Counted from the stretch's first letter, positions 52,893-62,035 are shown. The stretch is DNA of 64,000 nucleotides from an uncultured Flavobacteriales bacterium (GCA_937974555.1 CALJKR010000061.1:1-64000); one strand, 5' to 3'. The notes: generated from the sequence alone by a model not told the origin. Numbers and translations: made by a program.

Positions 52893-53782
52893 GGCAAGGA
52901 AGGTTGTCCGGCGTTCACCCATGCCGTATACCAGAAATCGCCGATGCTGGCTACGGCACTTTTCATTCTGCGCTCCACTTGACCTTGTAGCAGCTGGTGA
53001 TAATGCTGACTGAGTTTTTCTGAGTATTGGTAGGCGGCATCTTCACCCCGAATTTGGAAGTCGTACCAAAATTGATCGGCCATCATGGACTTGGCTTGTA
53101 TTTCAAATTGAAAAACACTGTCCAAGGCCAAATGGCTTTCCCAAATGCGCGCCCAGATGAATTGGTCTGGTCGATCAATACGTTGTGCATGGTGAAAGGG
53201 AATGGTATAGTCTTCATAAAAGAGTTCAGGTAATCGGGATTCCCAAAACCCATGCAGACCTTTTTGATTGGTCAATTGTCCGTTGTAATTGGAGGTGGTA
53301 TGCAATGGTACATGCGCATCGCCAATGTAATGCCCCAATTCTGCACTGATTTGTAAGATTGACTTTTTGTCTTTAGAAACAAAGGCATCGGTGAGTTGCG
53401 CCAACTTTTTTTGCACTTGCCACGGCACAATACCATGTGCATGAAGGCTGTCAATTTCAAATTGGCAAATGGCCTGAGACCACGTCAATGGCATGACGCC
53501 AGGCGCTTTTGCATGTGGGTAGTAATGGTCCAAATCAATGTAATGACATTCCGCTTCGCCTTTGATGCTGTATCTCCTTTTGTCGGGATCAACGCTGTGC
53601 TCAATGAGGTACGAGAGATTTTTTTTGTAAAATGAAAACAGTGGAGCGGGTAGCGTGAACACCGCGAGCTCATTTAGTTTTTTATGTCCAAAAAATCCCC
53701 AGTCATCGGAATGGCATTGATGCCCCGAGGATAGAATCGCAAATGCAATACAACTGAAAAAGAGAATGAAATATCTAGACAT
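52889..53782 (-). CDS. Zinc-dependent phospholipase C / S1-P1 nuclease-like protein
   Basis: 297 residues. Signal peptide 1-19, then a helical zinc enzyme fold: WGFFGHKKLN at the mature N-terminus (Trp and His ligands), HYIDLDHYYPH, ELGHYIGDAHVPLHTTSNYNG (His-Asp-His cluster) and HGFWESRLPEL. The ligand pattern fits the bacterial Zn-PLC / S1-P1 nuclease superfamily, so it hydrolyses phosphodiesters, either lipid head groups or nucleic acids; the sequence does not say which. Starts eight bases inside the comB gene. Confidence 0.85.
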   Translation of the reverse strand: MSRYFILFFSCIAFAILSSGHQCHSDDWGFFGHKKLNELAVFTLPAPLFSFYKKNLSYLIEHSVDPDKRRYSIKGEAECHYIDLDHYYPHAKAPGVMPLTWSQAICQFEIDSLHAHGIVPWQVQKKLAQLTDAFVSKDKKSILQISAELGHYIGDAHVPLHTTSNYNGQLTNQKGLHGFWESRLPELFYEDYTIPFHHAQRIDRPDQFIWARIWESHLALDSVFQFEIQAKSMMADQFWYDFQIRGEDAAYQYSEKLSQHYHQLLQGQVERRMKSAVASIGDFWYTAWVNAGQPSLP

Positions 53783-54500
53783 CGAGCTTTACGAGGGCTC
53801 CGTCCTTCAGAATGGGGATACAAGGAACGGTATTCAGCGTAAGGCAATACTTGACATCTTTTTGAATTTTTAAATGGATCAATCGGCGTCGATGTGACGA
53901 CGCGCGAAGGAAACTCCACAAATTCTCTTTGGCACTTTGAAATAAAAATTTAGCAGCTACGGTGCTGTCTTCGAGGGCTTGAAATTTTTTAGATTGAATC
54001 AATTGGTCGGCGATCGCGCCAGCACATATCGTATCCTCAAGGTTGACTTTGTCTTTCCAACCACTGGCCAAAATCAAAGTGTTTTTGTTTTGCTCGATGA
54101 GCCATTGACACAAATGATCCAAATTGTTGAGGCATCCAATCACAACCAAGCCGTCGTTCTTGGCCATCTCAATCGCTTTGGTACCGTTGGTGGTGGTAAG
54201 AACAACCGTTTGACCTTTCATGTCTTGGTTGATATAGACATAAGGCGAATTGCCAAAATCAAATCCTTCTACCACTTGACCATCGCGCTCAGCACCTACT
54301 ATAAAGCCTTTGGACTTGTATTCCAATGCTTCATCCAGGGTGGCTACGGGAATGATTTTTTCCACGCCATGATGCAGGGCAGTGGTCATTGCGCTGGTCG
54401 CACGCAATACATCAATGACAACGATGATGTCATATCCCCCGCGGTACAAATTGTACTGGGCGGGGGTATAACAAACTTCTACTATTTTCTTTTCTTCCAA
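53775..54500 (-). CDS. comB: 2-phosphosulfolactate phosphatase family protein (ComB-like)
   Basis: 241 residues with a TTG start at 54500 (no ATG in frame upstream within the spacer to gcvT). VVIDVLRATSAMTTALHHGV, VGAERDGQVVEGFDFGNSP, TTTNGTKAI and LASGWKDKVNLEDTICAG mark the ComB family, first described in coenzyme M synthesis. In bacteria without coenzyme M its true substrate is unsettled. It follows gcvT by 10 bases, an order seen in other Bacteroidota. Confidence 0.88.
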   Translation of the reverse strand: MEEKKIVEVCYTPAQYNLYRGGYDIIVVIDVLRATSAMTTALHHGVEKIIPVATLDEALEYKSKGFIVGAERDGQVVEGFDFGNSPYVYINQDMKGQTVVLTTTNGTKAIEMAKNDGLVVIGCLNNLDHLCQWLIEQNKNTLILASGWKDKVNLEDTICAGAIADQLIQSKKFQALEDSTVAAKFLFQSAKENLWSFLRASSHRRRLIHLKIQKDVKYCLTLNTVPCIPILKDGALVKLDV

Positions 54501-54510
54501 AATGGAATGA

Positions 54511-55614
54511 TTATGCGTTTTTATAAAAGGGCAATCCCACTACGGAAGCTTTGATTTGTTTGCCGCGAATGACAACATATATTTCAGATCCCATTTGCGC
54601 CATGGCGGTAGGAACATATCCCATTCCAATGGCTTTGCTCAAAGATGGAGATTGGGTTCCACTGGTTACTACACCGATGACTTGTCCGTTGGCATCTGCA
54701 ATTTCATAACCGTGACGAGGAATTCCTTTGTCAATCATTTCAAATCCCACCAATTTGCGGGTAACACCGGCGTCCTTTTGGGCTTTTAAATTTTCACTGT
54801 TGTTGAAAGGTTTGGCAAATTTGGTGATCCAACCCAATCCCGCTTCGATGGGAGAGGTGGTGTCATCTATGTCATTTCCGTACAAACAGAATCCCATTTC
54901 CAAACGCAAGGTGTCTCTGGCTCCCAATCCAATGGGTTGGATGCCAAATTCAGCACCTGCTTCCATCACGGCATGCCACATCTTCTCCGCATCCGCATTT
55001 TGAAAGTAGATCTCGCATCCACCTGCCCCGGTGTATCCAGTGGTTGAAACAATCACGTTGTCTATACCGGCAAAGGTTCCGCGTTGAACCGTGTAGTATT
55101 CCATGTCAACGACATTCATGTCGGTTAACTTTTGCATGGCCTTTAATGCCAATGGTCCTTGGACCGCCAAAAGACTCATGTCTTCCGATACGTTGGTCAT
55201 CTCTGCTCCAATGGATGCGTTGAATTTTTGAATCCAATTCCAATCCTTGTCGATGTTGGACGCGTTAACCACCAAAAAATATTCTTCAGGACCAAAACGG
55301 TATACCAACAAGTCATCCACGATGCCTCCCTCAAGATTGGGAAGACAGCTGTATTGAACTTTACCATCAAACAATTTACTGGCATCGTTAGAGGTTACTT
55401 GTTGAATCAAAGCCAAAGATTGTGGTCCTTTTACCCAGAATTCGCCCATGTGACTGACATCAAATACACCCACAGCGTTGCGAACACAATGGTGCTCCTC
55501 AATCAAACCTTTGTATTGCACTGGCATGTTGTATCCAGCAAAAGGAACCATTTTGGCTCCCAATCCAATATGCACTGAGCTCAATGCAGTATTCTTTAAA
55601 TTCATTTCTGACAT
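54511..55614 (-). CDS. gcvT: Aminomethyltransferase of the glycine cleavage system
   Basis: 367 residues. T-protein, releases ammonia from the H-protein-bound aminomethyl group with tetrahydrofolate. [55 protein letters not shown] and [20 protein letters not shown] are diagnostic. gcvH and gcvP are elsewhere. The folate enzyme folP lies two genes away but is transcribed separately. A TATCTTTG box is five bases before the ATG. Confidence 0.96.
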   Translation of the reverse strand: MSEMNLKNTALSSVHIGLGAKMVPFAGYNMPVQYKGLIEEHHCVRNAVGVFDVSHMGEFWVKGPQSLALIQQVTSNDASKLFDGKVQYSCLPNLEGGIVDDLLVYRFGPEEYFLVVNASNIDKDWNWIQKFNASIGAEMTNVSEDMSLLAVQGPLALKAMQKLTDMNVVDMEYYTVQRGTFAGIDNVIVSTTGYTGAGGCEIYFQNADAEKMWHAVMEAGAEFGIQPIGLGARDTLRLEMGFCLYGNDIDDTTSPIEAGLGWITKFAKPFNNSENLKAQKDAGVTRKLVGFEMIDKGIPRHGYEIADANGQVIGVVTSGTQSPSLSKAIGMGYVPTAMAQMGSEIYVVIRGKQIKASVVGLPFYKNA

Positions 55615-55619
55615 AATGG

Positions 55620-55627
55620 CAAAGATA
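55620..55627 (-). promoter_or_regulatory. Candidate -7 box of gcvT (near-leaderless spacing)
   Basis: Minus-strand TATCTTTG, an exact TAnnTTTG, with five bases before the gcvT ATG, in the 21-base gap after the S9 peptidase gene. Confidence 0.5.
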
Positions 55628-55635
55628 TAATGTGT

Positions 55636-57807
55636 TTAGTGATTCACTTCATGTTCTACATAATCCAAGATTTTATGCATCAAATGCACGCGGTCTTTTC
55701 CTCTTACGTTGTGCGCATGTCCTGGATATGCAAAAAAGTCGATGGGAACATGGTTGGTTATGCAAGTCTTTAACAAACGCATATTGTGTTGCATGACCAC
55801 GACGTCATCATCTGTTCCGTGGATCATCAACAATGGACCTGCTAGATTCTTAACATAGCCATTGAGGTTGTTCTTTTCATACCCCGCTGGATTTTCATTG
55901 GGTGTGTCCATGTAACGCTCGGTATACATGATTTCATACAAGGTCCAATCCAAAACGGGTCCTCCAGCAACACCGCATTTGAATACTCCCGGTTGTCTCA
56001 TCATGAGGGAGGTAGTCATAAATCCACCAAAGCTCCAACCGTGTATCGCCATGCGGGCATCGTCTACATAGGATTGTTTTCTTAACCACTCAACACCGGC
56101 CATTTGATCTTCCATTTCGGCAGATCCCAATTGGCGGTGTATGGCCTGCTCAAAGGCTTTGCCGCGATTGGCGCTGCCTCTTCCATCCAAAGTGAAAACA
56201 AGATATCCTTTTTCTGCAAAATAATTCATCCACAAGGAAGCACCTTCCAAGTACCCTCCATTCACCAATTGCACGTGTGGACCGTTGTACACATATACCA
56301 ATACAGGATATTTTTTGGTAGCATCGAACTGTGAAGGTTTGATAAGGCGATAATTAAGCAAGGTTCCATCATGTCCTTGAATGACACCCAGTTCGGTTTG
56401 TCCAATATTGTATCCTTTCAATTTGTCTTCAGCAACCAATAGCTGCTGCGCCAATTTTCCTGTGGAGGTTCTAACTACTGCTTGGTTGGGAATTCCGGAA
56501 GCATTAAATTGATCCAAGATATACGCTCCATTGCTTGAAAAATGCATTTCATGTAAGCCCTTGCCCGCGATGATATTTTGAACGCTGTAATTTTTCATAT
56601 CCCCGATGATGGCACCGGTGTGCATGGCATCTGCGGTGGTGGTGGCGATGTAAATTTGGGTCGCGTTTTCATTGAATCCCAAAATGCTCAGTTGCTCATA
56701 CGGCGTGCTCCATTCGCCCAAAATTTTCCCTTCTAAGTTGATGTGCTGGTAGTTGTGAAATCCAGATTGGGTTTGGTAGCTGCGCCAGATAAATTCATTG
56801 GGCTTCCCTGAAACAAATACGGGAGCCTGATCGGGCTCTAACCATTTGTTGTCTTTTTCTTCAATCAAGGTCTTGACCAATTTTCCGGTTTGTGTGTCGT
56901 ACATCTGCAAACGCATCCAATCGGTTTTTCTGTTTAACCAAGCAACCAGTACATGCTGGTTGTCTGGAACCCAAGCCACGTTGGTGATGTAAAATTGATC
57001 GTTGTATTCACCATTGATATCGGTGATTTGCATTTTCACTTTGGCTTTCTTGCCCTTGATTCCGACATGGTACACCCAGAGGCTCACCTTTTCACTGATG
57101 CCGCCAGCCATGGGATATCGAATCATATTCACGGATGCAGGAACGGTGTTGTAATTGGTCAATGGATATTCCGCAACCAATCGTTCATCTTTTTCATAAT
57201 ACGCGATGTGCTGACCGTTGTCGGACCAAAACAATCCTCCGGCTATGCCATATTCGTTTCGTGAAATGCTTTGTCCACTGACCACGCCAGCGGGGTTTTG
57301 CGTGATGACTTTCACGGTGTTATTGGCGGTCTTTACGCAGACATTGTTGTCCAAGGTAAATGCCAAGTGGCCTGTGGCAGGATGGTAGTTTATATTGGCG
57401 GGGGATGATTTGGATTTCAATACGCCCAAGGTGACATCTTGCACCTTGCTTACCTTGTTGGCTGAAACATCGAAATTGTAATAGGCTTCGCTATCTTCAA
57501 ACCAAGCCTGGGTAGCTGAAGTCCAATGAAAGGAAGGCAAAGATTTTACATTTTCCAATCCTGCTGATTTCAATTGTGCTGTCGTTAGCCAAGGTTGAAT
57601 CGCGGCATCGACTGCACCTTTGTATAAGGTGTCTCCACGCTGATAAACGTATTGCGTGGTTTGTGGCAGCCACTGCAAATCTTGCAAGTGATCGGGATAG
57701 AATTTTCCAAACTGTTGTCTAACCGCTTCTTCCAGCGTCAAGTTCTTTTGCGAAAAACCGAATAGTTGAATGAGGCTCAAAACCCCGATGACAAAAATCT
57801 TTTTCAT
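55636..57807 (-). CDS. S9 family dipeptidyl-peptidase IV-like serine peptidase
   Basis: 723 residues. Signal peptide 1-19 (LFGFSQ), an eight-bladed propeller domain (about 60-460), and a C-terminal alpha/beta-hydrolase catalytic domain with the nucleophile elbow GWSFGG near 590, the Asp in IHGTDDDVVV and the His in YPGHAHNV. DPP4-type enzymes remove X-Pro dipeptides in the periplasm. VYNGPHVQLV and DGRGSANRGKAFEQA are typical of the family. Confidence 0.94.
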   Translation of the reverse strand: MKKIFVIGVLSLIQLFGFSQKNLTLEEAVRQQFGKFYPDHLQDLQWLPQTTQYVYQRGDTLYKGAVDAAIQPWLTTAQLKSAGLENVKSLPSFHWTSATQAWFEDSEAYYNFDVSANKVSKVQDVTLGVLKSKSSPANINYHPATGHLAFTLDNNVCVKTANNTVKVITQNPAGVVSGQSISRNEYGIAGGLFWSDNGQHIAYYEKDERLVAEYPLTNYNTVPASVNMIRYPMAGGISEKVSLWVYHVGIKGKKAKVKMQITDINGEYNDQFYITNVAWVPDNQHVLVAWLNRKTDWMRLQMYDTQTGKLVKTLIEEKDNKWLEPDQAPVFVSGKPNEFIWRSYQTQSGFHNYQHINLEGKILGEWSTPYEQLSILGFNENATQIYIATTTADAMHTGAIIGDMKNYSVQNIIAGKGLHEMHFSSNGAYILDQFNASGIPNQAVVRTSTGKLAQQLLVAEDKLKGYNIGQTELGVIQGHDGTLLNYRLIKPSQFDATKKYPVLVYVYNGPHVQLVNGGYLEGASLWMNYFAEKGYLVFTLDGRGSANRGKAFEQAIHRQLGSAEMEDQMAGVEWLRKQSYVDDARMAIHGWSFGGFMTTSLMMRQPGVFKCGVAGGPVLDWTLYEIMYTERYMDTPNENPAGYEKNNLNGYVKNLAGPLLMIHGTDDDVVVMQHNMRLLKTCITNHVPIDFFAYPGHAHNVRGKDRVHLMHKILDYVEHEVNH

Positions 57808-57834
57808 AAGGGGTAAAAATAAGGCTGAATTGAC

Positions 57835-58674
57835 CTATTTGGCGGGAAAAGTATGGCGAATGATTTTTTTCATTTGTAGACTTTCCATCACATCGTGTGT
57901 TCGAATGATGGATGCGCCATGGGTATAAGCCAATGTATGCGCCACCAAGGATCCTGGGCCGCAATCTTCTGCAGTAAGTTGGGTAGCCAATTGAATCATT
58001 TTCTTGCGGGACATACCGGCCAAAATGGGTTTGTTTAGAACCTGCAGTGCTTCCAGTTCACGAAGTAAAGTAAAGTTGTGATCCATGGTTTTTCCAAACC
58101 CAAATCCGGGGTCGATGATCAAGGGGTGGTCGTCGGGAAATTCCTTTATTTTTTCTTTAAAAAAATGAATGACCTCTTGTGTAACATTCCCATAATGGGG
58201 TTGGTCTTGCATGGTTTCTAATGTTCCTTGCATGTGCATCAATACATAGGGTATTTTTTCTTGGATCACCCATGGGAGGAGACCCTGATCGAGGCTTCCT
58301 GCGGTGACATCGTTGACGATATGCGCTCCATGCTGAACGGCTTTTTGTGCCACAGACAAATAATAAGTGTCAATCGAAAGGGCAATGTGGGGTGCATTTT
58401 GATGCAACCATTGGAGAACAGGCTTTATCCTCTCCCATTCTTCATTGGGATCGATACGAATAGAACCGGGTCGGGTGCTTTGTCCACCAATGTCGATGAT
58501 GTCCACCCCGGCTTCAATCCATTGTGAAAGCGTTTCAAAAGTGTGATTCTCCCAACGGCTTTTGTCGTGAAAAGAATCTGGCGTGCAATTGATCACCCCC
58601 ATGATGGCTGGCGATTCAAAACAAAGGGAAGGATTGCCTTGTTGGAGGATTAAATTTTTATTGCGCTTCTGCAT
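57835..58674 (-). CDS. folP: Dihydropteroate synthase
   Basis: 279 residues from the ATG at 58674; the longer frame to 58725 crosses the divergent promoter region and the DUF1599 start. Condenses pterin pyrophosphate with p-aminobenzoate. MGVINCTPDSFHDKS, DIIDIGGQSTRPGS, VNDVTAG, and DPGFGFGKTMDHNF are the pterin- and phosphate-binding motifs. Divergent from the DUF1599 gene, a neighbour pair common in Bacteroidota. Confidence 0.96.
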   Translation of the reverse strand: MQKRNKNLILQQGNPSLCFESPAIMGVINCTPDSFHDKSRWENHTFETLSQWIEAGVDIIDIGGQSTRPGSIRIDPNEEWERIKPVLQWLHQNAPHIALSIDTYYLSVAQKAVQHGAHIVNDVTAGSLDQGLLPWVIQEKIPYVLMHMQGTLETMQDQPHYGNVTQEVIHFFKEKIKEFPDDHPLIIDPGFGFGKTMDHNFTLLRELEALQVLNKPILAGMSRKKMIQLATQLTAEDCGPGSLVAHTLAYTHGASIIRTHDVMESLQMKKIIRHTFPAK

Positions 58675-58690
58675 TTCTCCGTTACTTTTG
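58661..58690 (+). promoter_or_regulatory. Promoter of DUF1599 gene
   Basis: TTG (58661-58663), 19-base spacer, TACTTTTG (58683-58690). It overlaps the folP start region and lies 22 bases before the GTG at 58713. Confidence 0.65.
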
Positions 58691-58712
58691 AAATTGTATT
58701 CAAATATCGACA

Positions 58713-59255
58713 GTGGACAAGACAATTTTACAATACAATCAAATCATCTCTCAGTGCCGAGATTTATTTGCAAAGAAAACCCAAGACTATGGAACCGCTT
58801 GGAGAATTCTTCGAACCTCAAGCTTGACAGACCAGATTTTTATCAAGGCCCAACGCATCAGAACCTTGGAGCAAATCAAGGAGAGTAAAGTAGGAGAGGG
58901 GATTCACGATGAGTTTGTGGGTATTGTAAACTATTCCATCATGGCCTTGATTCAATTGGAGTCACAGGCAGATGCCAACACCGATTGGTCAGTGGATCAG
59001 GCCTTGCAAGCATATCAGCATCAGGCAGAGAACACCTTGGCCTTGATGATGAAAAAAAATCACGATTATGGAGAAGCATGGAGAGACATGCGGGTTTCAT
59101 CTTTCACGGATTTGATATTGATGAAGCTATTGCGCATCAAGCAAATCGAAGACAACGCAGGAAAGACAATTGTGAGTGAAGGCATTGACAGTGGTTATCA
59201 AGACATCTTGAATTATGCAGTATTTGCATTGATTCAAATGTCGGAGCAGAATTAA
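58713..59255 (+). CDS. DUF1599 protein with internal duplication
   Basis: 180 residues, GTG start at 58713. Two similar halves: residues ~12-80 (KKTQDYGTAWRILRTSSLTDQI ... IHDEFVGIVNYSIMALIQ) and ~105-175 (KKNHDYGEAWRDMRVSSFTDLI ... DSGYQDILNYAVFALIQ). The K..DYG.AWR..R..S.TD block is repeated. DUF1599 has been grouped with nucleotide-modification-associated proteins by others, but no reaction is established. Followed after three bases by an ABC permease gene. Confidence 0.9.
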   Translation: MDKTILQYNQIISQCRDLFAKKTQDYGTAWRILRTSSLTDQIFIKAQRIRTLEQIKESKVGEGIHDEFVGIVNYSIMALIQLESQADANTDWSVDQALQAYQHQAENTLALMMKKNHDYGEAWRDMRVSSFTDLILMKLLRIKQIEDNAGKTIVSEGIDSGYQDILNYAVFALIQMSEQN

Positions 59256-59258
59256 AAA

Positions 59259-60311
59259 ATGAAGAAACTCGCATACTCCATTTCAATCATATTGGGTGTT
59301 TGCATTTTGGTTTTTTTTCTATTTCGCATGTCAGGTTCGGATCCCGTTCGCAACGTCTTGGGTGAGAATGTTTCAGAGGAGATGATGTCCGCAACGCGGG
59401 CCCGATGGAATTTGGATCTATCCACTGGAGAGCAGTTGATGTTGTATCTCAATGACCTGAGTCCACTTTCTTTTCACATCCAAGATACCAGCAGTCGATG
59501 GCAATTCAGAACACAGGATTTAACGGGAGTTTGTATCCCAATGGGAGGAATGGCAGTGGCTTTAAAAATCCCTTTCTTGGGGAGATCGTATATCTCAGAC
59601 AAGACCGTCAATTTGTTGTTGGCTGAAACCTTACCTGGAACATTGATATTGGCTTTGGTCAGTATCGTCTTGGCCATGATTGTGGGCATTGTATTGGGCG
59701 TTTATACAGCCCAACACATTGGAACAAAGCGAGACAAGTGGATACTCACCTTGTCTTCATTGGGAATGTCGGCGCCCTCTTTTTTTGTAGCCGTATTGGT
59801 CTCTTGGTTTTTCGCCATCAAACTCGGTCCATATACCCATTTGCCCATGAATGGAAGTTTATTTAAAGTGGATCCTTGGCAGGGCAAAGTTATCGCATGG
59901 GAGAACATGGTATTGCCCGTGTTAACCTTGATGATTCGCCCTTTGGGAGTCATCGTTCAGTTGACACGAAATGCAATATTGGAAACCATGAGTATGGACT
60001 TTATACGCACCGCACGTGCCAAGGGATTGTCCGAGCAAAGCGTCATTTGGCGTCACGCCTTACCCAATTCATTGAATCCCGTACTCACTGCCATTTCGGG
60101 ATGGTTTGCGTCCTTATTGGCCGGTGCCGTATTTGTCGAATTTGTGTTTGGGTGGAAAGGATTGGGTCAGTTGATGTTTCAGGCGATAGAGAAGCAAGAT
60201 TTACCCGTTGTCATGGGAGGAGTAATCGTGATATCCATTTTCTTTGTCTTCATATCAGCCGGCATGGACAAGGTATACGCCCGCTTGGATCCGAGGGTTG
60301 GATTGAAATAG
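59259..60311 (+). CDS. ABC transporter permease, DppB/OppB type
   Basis: 350 residues. First transmembrane segment at about 7-24, the large periplasmic loop, and five further segments; the EAA-type loop reads DFIRTARAKGLSEQSVIWRHALPNSLNPVL. Permeases of this class import peptides, nickel or other small solutes and need a second permease, ATPases and a binding protein, none of which are in the window. The family is sound; the substrate is unknown. Follows DUF1599 closely. Confidence 0.9.
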   Translation: MKKLAYSISIILGVCILVFFLFRMSGSDPVRNVLGENVSEEMMSATRARWNLDLSTGEQLMLYLNDLSPLSFHIQDTSSRWQFRTQDLTGVCIPMGGMAVALKIPFLGRSYISDKTVNLLLAETLPGTLILALVSIVLAMIVGIVLGVYTAQHIGTKRDKWILTLSSLGMSAPSFFVAVLVSWFFAIKLGPYTHLPMNGSLFKVDPWQGKVIAWENMVLPVLTLMIRPLGVIVQLTRNAILETMSMDFIRTARAKGLSEQSVIWRHALPNSLNPVLTAISGWFASLLAGAVFVEFVFGWKGLGQLMFQAIEKQDLPVVMGGVIVISIFFVFISAGMDKVYARLDPRVGLK

Positions 60312-60350
60312 AAAAAAGAATTATTTCAATATTGTACTTATATTAGATGG

Positions 60351-60821
60351 ATGAAAAATAGAATAATACTATTCCTTTCTTTTTCGTCAATGACTATTTT
60401 TTTTGTGGGATGTTTTCCGGAAAAGCCGACACAATCTAACTTAGAAGGACAATTGATTGTTCGAATAACTTTGGATGAACCCATACATGCTCAGCCGTCA
60501 GGGGCAACATTTGTTAATCATTTTTTAAGCCTAACAAGTTCAATTGGTGACGCCCAAATATTTGGATCCAATCCGAGCCATGTAGGAATAAAGACGTTCC
60601 AAGTGACTGGGCAAGGAGAGTCCAATGACGAATTGACATTCAACGTCACCTATTCTGATTATAGTGTCGATGCATCGAATGTCACAACCAGTGATTGTGA
60701 TTCCTTGACAATAAGGGTGTTTTTTGAGGGCGCGGTTATTTATGAGGAAGTGAAAGAAATGGGCTATAGCAATTGTACCAATGGATTTGGGGGTTTGAGC
60801 ACAACCCTCACGTTGCCTTAA
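60351..60821 (+). CDS. Small lipoprotein of unknown function
   Basis: 156 residues. Lipobox FFVGC (C21), then a beta-rich body (LIVRITLDEP, DELTFNVTYSDYSVD, LTIRVFFEGAVIYEE) with two Cys near the end. No family recognised. It opens the AT-rich accessory pocket between the ABC permease and tRNA-Met. Confidence 0.6.
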   Translation: MKNRIILFLSFSSMTIFFVGCFPEKPTQSNLEGQLIVRITLDEPIHAQPSGATFVNHFLSLTSSIGDAQIFGSNPSHVGIKTFQVTGQGESNDELTFNVTYSDYSVDASNVTTSDCDSLTIRVFFEGAVIYEEVKEMGYSNCTNGFGGLSTTLTLP

Positions 60822-60834
60822 TTCGGAAATCCCT

Positions 60835-61128
60835 TTACTTTTGAATTCGATTTTTCCAAGCGTTATGTACGGCCGCGATGAGCAGAGTCAATTCTCCATC
60901 GTCTTGTAGCTTGGATACTTTTTCTTGAATCTTTTTTAAATCGATATCGGCGTCATGAAAATCTGCGATGTTCATACCATTTAGAATACTTTCTGCTAGC
61001 GGCTTGATGCTGATGAGCTCATGCTTTTTGGTTGCCAAAGTCAGTTCCAAAAGTTGCTCATTGATATGTTCACATACTCGATTTATAAAATCATCGACAT
61101 TTGTCAATGGGATTTGCAATCTGCGCAT
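60835..61128 (-). CDS. Orphan ORF, unknown function
   Basis: 97 residues, mostly helical in appearance (VDDFINRVCEHINEQLLEL, DIDLKKIQEKVSKLQDD). No family recognised. Its first codons overlap the tail of the DUF1016 remnant in another frame, so the start may be created by a deletion junction; the ORF could be the tail of a larger lost gene or a real small gene. Confidence 0.4.
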   Translation of the reverse strand: MRRLQIPLTNVDDFINRVCEHINEQLLELTLATKKHELISIKPLAESILNGMNIADFHDADIDLKKIQEKVSKLQDDGELTLLIAAVHNAWKNRIQK

Positions 61129-61695
61129 AATATCAATCCAATGGGCTCTTTTTCCCCTTCTTGTTTTTCATGTTTATTGAGCCATTTTAGATACAATTCC
61201 ATTTGTCCTTTGTGAGTGGATTCGAATTTTCCTAGTTTCAATTCAATGGCCACCAAGCGATTCAGTTTGATTTCTCAATTCTCGTTTGCCCCAATTGTTT
61301 TCAATGGTATTTTGCGCATAGTATATTTTGGATTCCATGGATTTTAGTGGAAATAGTTCAATGAAATGAGACCAACTCAATTTTGCCGCCAGTGGTGGCA
61401 AAATTTCAAAATCAGAGAATTCGCTGGCGAATTTCGTCATTCTCCTCACATTCTTTTCATTGAAATTCCGACCATATTTCATCTCTATTTGTGTTGAAAC
61501 GTTTGCAACTATTTGCTTTCCATACTGAGCGCGTTCATTTTTTAAAACTTCTTCGTTGATTCGTTTTCCCACATGCCAAAACAAAAGGGTTAAAGTGCTA
61601 TTGGCTGTTCTTACAACCTGTTGTTTACTTTCTTCAATGAGTGCAGAAATCTCCATCACGATATCAAGTGAATCTGTTTTTTCTAGTCTATTCAT
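61104..61695 (-). pseudogene. Degenerate DUF1016/YhcG-type PDDEXK nuclease
   Basis: The upstream part (61695-61243) encodes a DUF1016 N-terminal domain of 150 residues (LLFWHVGKRINEEVL, YGKQIVANVSTQIE, NVRRMTKFA, SWSHFIELFPL), then breaks off in SLGGH-stop. In another frame directly after, positions ~61265-61104 encode part of the PDDEXK nuclease domain: RLVAIELKLGKF, KGQMELYLKWLNKHE, PIGLILC, then stop. The middle of the protein (including most of the nuclease domain) is missing and the frames do not match at a junction near 61265-61272. So an internal, frameshifting deletion and a C-terminal truncation are visible. Intact YhcG-type proteins associate with restriction systems and nuclease islands. 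Confidence 0.8.
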
Positions 61696-61764
61696 TTTGT
61701 AAAAATTGAATCAAAGTCAACATGTTGCAAGAATCATATAAGGTGCATATAACATAGTATGCGA

Positions 61765-61827
61765 CCACCCTGCCCAGACAGCGAAGCTCGTCTGGGCCCG
61801 TCCCGACTGCGTCGGGCCACCCTGGGG
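61765..61827. repeat. GC-rich double-hairpin element
   Basis: Two back-to-back inverted repeats in AT-rich surroundings: CCCAGAC (61773-61779) with GTCTGGG (61790-61796), whose loop holds a second small AGC/GCT stem, and CCCGAC (61802-61807) with GTCGGG (61811-61816). The motif ccaccctg occurs as a direct repeat on both sides (61765-61772 and 61817-61824). Resembles a REP-like or MITE-type small element. Confidence 0.65.
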
Positions 61828-61898
61828 GGAGGTTCGTGATGTAACTAATAAAAAAAACGGATTATTTACACCGAAAAGTCTATCCGCAACGTCGAAAA

Positions 61899-61935
61899 AC
61901 AAAAAACCCCTTCACTCTCTCAAAATGAAGGGGCT
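61899..61935 (-). terminator. Terminator after tRNA-Met
   Basis: Minus-strand stem CCCCTTCA (pairing 61926-61933 with 61907-61914), 11-base loop, and a following T-run. Directly downstream of the tRNA. Confidence 0.88.
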
Positions 61936-61951
61936 TGTGCTTTAAATGTTG

Positions 61952-62026
61952 TAGCGAGAGAGGGGCACGATCCCTCGACCTCATGATTATGAATCATGCG
62001 CTCTAACCAGCTGAGCTACCTCGCCA
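61952..62026 (-). tRNA. tRNA-Met (CAT), elongator type
   Basis: 75 bases on the minus strand. Acceptor TGGCGAG/CTCGCTA (one G-T pair), D arm GCTCAGCTGGTTAGAGC, anticodon stem CATGA/TCATG with loop TTCATAA (anticodon CAT), and T arm GAGGG...CCTC with a TC-type loop. CCA is not encoded. A minus-strand TATGTTTG box lies nine bases upstream. Confidence 0.95.
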
Positions 62027-62035
62027 AAGCGGGTG

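Larger units (their letters stand above)
61696..61951. other. Intergenic region with GC-rich palindromes and terminator
   Basis: No gene is supported; a 61-residue minus-strand frame (61717-61902) is an artefact of the palindromes. The region holds the GC-rich hairpin element and the tRNA terminator described separately. Confidence 0.6.

Noticed and set aside
53979..54554. Plus-strand ORF of 191 residues
   Set aside because: Antisense to comB and the end of gcvT, both confidently recognised.
61717..61902. Minus-strand 61-residue ORF
   Set aside because: Its coding potential comes from the GC-rich palindromes; frames through such repeats are common artefacts.
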